From assembly GCA_041623895.1 (NCBI GenBank), contig JBFJVZ010000362.1, positions 1 through 7,948 on the forward strand: a DNA stretch of 7,948 nt, written 5' to 3'. The stretch's first letter is position 1. The number at the start of each line of letters is the position of its first letter. A program made the position numbers and the translations under genes. A model generated the notes under the pieces. That model saw only the letters and a list, made by a program, of their open reading frames with translations. It was not told where the DNA came from and did no database searches. Source of the DNA: JBFJVZ01 sp041623895 (GTDB taxonomy: Bacteria; Planctomycetota; Planctomycetia; Pirellulales; Pirellulaceae). Of this stretch, positions 7,173 to 7,948 are shown one piece after another.

Positions 7173-7256
7173 GAGGCGTGAGGGTTTCTTGGCCTGAGCC
7201 GTCGTCTTGAAGTTGCGATCTTTCGCCTTCAGTTGCCCTGAACGGGCCTAAACATA

Positions 7257-7287
7257 GTAGCCCAGGGCGCCGTCGGCGTTGCCCTAC
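7257..7287. repeat. GTAG...CTAC imperfect hairpin
   Basis: The element starts with GTAG and ends with CTAC. On the minus strand GGGC pairs with GCCC, and inside this GCC pairs with GGC around a GAC loop, with a 3-base AAC bulge. It is much less regular than the other repeats and may be a decayed single unit. It lies 13 bases from the inverted pair at 7301-7364, in the ilvC to DUF4254 spacer. Confidence 0.5.
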
Positions 7288-7300
7288 TTTTGACTTGAGG

Positions 7301-7364
7301 GTAGCCGGATTCGCCAGAATTCGGTTCGTTCCAAGATACCCCGAAGTCTGGCGACATCGGCTAC
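7301..7364. repeat. REP/BIME-like inverted hairpin pair with GTAG feet and GCCA loops
   Basis: Two 24-base arms (7301-7324 and 7341-7364) are inverted repeats matching at 20 of 24 positions around a 16-base spacer. Each arm is a GTAG foot followed by an 8-base stem, a GCCA loop and the returning stem: CCGGATTC/GAATTCGG on the plus strand and CCGATGTC/GACTTCGG on the minus strand, each pairing at 7 of 8 positions. It begins 35 bases past the ilvC stop, a position where it could act on the ilvC transcript 3' end, but no T-run follows on the minus strand. Confidence 0.82.
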
Positions 7365-7399
7365 GACCACCACCCTAAGATTAAACCTGGGCCAAAGTA

Positions 7400-7948
7400 C
7401 TAGACCTCTTTTTCGTCGATCCAGGCCATCATCTTGCGGAGTCCGCGTCCGATTCTTTCGACCCCGTGATCGCGTTCTCGACGACGGGTGGCTTTAAAGA
7501 AGGGCGCGCCGGCACGGTTTTCCGAGATCCATTTTCTGGCGAATTCGCCCGACTGAATCTCCGCCAAAATCTTCTTCATTTCCGCTTTGGTTTCGTCGGT
7601 GATGATCCGCGGCCCGCTGCTGTAGTCGCCGTACTCGGCCGTATTACTGATGCTGTATCGCATGTAACTGAGGCCGCCTTGATACAATAGATCCACGATC
7701 AGCTTCAGCTCATGCATGCACTCGAAGTATGCCATTTCGGGTTGATAGCCCGCATCGACCAGAGTGTCGAAACCGGCTTTGACCAGTTCGCTGACTCCGC
7801 CGCACAAAACGACTTGTTCGCCGAACAGTTCGGTTTCGGTTTCTTCGGCGAACGATGTTTGAATCACGCCACCACGGGTTCCCCCGATGCCTTTGGCGTA
7901 GGCAAGTCCAATTTGTTTGGTCGACTCGGCCGCTCCCTCGCCCATGGC
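7400..7948 (-). CDS. ilvC: Ketol-acid reductoisomerase, C-terminal half (5' end outside window)
   Basis: The visible 182 residues match the C-terminal knotted domain of class I (short form, about 335 residues) ketol-acid reductoisomerase. This enzyme converts acetolactate or acetohydroxybutyrate to the dihydroxy acid in valine, leucine and isoleucine synthesis, using Mg2+ and NADPH, in the cytoplasm. Clear motifs are IGLAYAKGIGGTRGGVI, LFGEQVVLCGGVSELVKAGF, AYFECMHELKLIVDLLY and MRYSISNTAEYGDY, ending KMMAWIDEKEV and TAG. The active-site glutamates of GEQ and ECMHE and the serine of SIS are present. The first Mg2+ ligand, normally Asp in TDLFGEQ, is Glu here (codon 7829-7831). The frame is open to the right edge, and the N-terminal Rossmann domain must lie beyond it. 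The ATG at 7945 is internal, not the start. Confidence 0.96.
   Translation of the reverse strand, partial: AMGEGAAESTKQIGLAYAKGIGGTRGGVIQTSFAEETETELFGEQVVLCGGVSELVKAGFDTLVDAGYQPEMAYFECMHELKLIVDLLYQGGLSYMRYSISNTAEYGDYSSGPRIITDETKAEMKKILAEIQSGEFARKWISENRAGAPFFKATRRRERDHGVERIGRGLRKMMAWIDEKEV

Overview
The window looks like a piece of a Planctomycetota chromosome, most likely a Pirellulales (Rhodopirellula/Blastopirellula-like) bacterium. The evidence is a PVC-type heme-binding CxxCH dehydrogenase-like protein fused to DUF1080, a Tat-exported sugar isomerase-like protein, a second secreted DUF1080 protein, and gene spacers filled with hairpin repeats. This assignment rests on protein architecture, not on a marker gene.

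Layout: a very long minus-strand gene fills positions 1-3428 and runs off the left edge about ten codons before its expected end. Its reading frame has no stop anywhere in the window and appears to begin at a TTG codon; the apparent plus-strand ORFs opposite it are shadows. A repeat-rich spacer (3429-3648) follows, then a minus-strand sugar isomerase/epimerase-like TIM-barrel gene (3649-4497). A divergent, plus-strand secreted DUF1080 gene (4688-5488) comes next. A second copy of the same repeat separates it from a convergent minus-strand gene for a small secreted protein of unknown function (5600-6274). Further right are a GC-rich inverted repeat, a DUF4254 gene (6579-7172, minus), two more hairpin elements, and the C-terminal half of ilvC (7400-7948, minus, running off the right edge).

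How the genes may work together: the left half encodes three exported proteins from families linked to oxidative glycoside breakdown. These are a heme-containing dehydrogenase-like protein, two DUF1080 (3-keto-disaccharide hydrolase family) domains, and a TIM barrel of the superfamily that also contains 3-keto-glycoside lyases and hydratases. A periplasmic 3-keto-sugar pathway is a reasonable inference but is not proven here. The right half is unrelated: branched-chain amino acid synthesis (ilvC) and DUF4254.

The most unusual signal is non-coding. At least three different families of paired inverted hairpins lie in the spacers. Each unit is an 18-20-nt palindrome, usually preceded by a GTAG or GGAG tetranucleotide, which is the organisation of REP/BIME elements. 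Several units carry compensatory changes that preserve the hairpin. No REP-associated transposase is present in the window.
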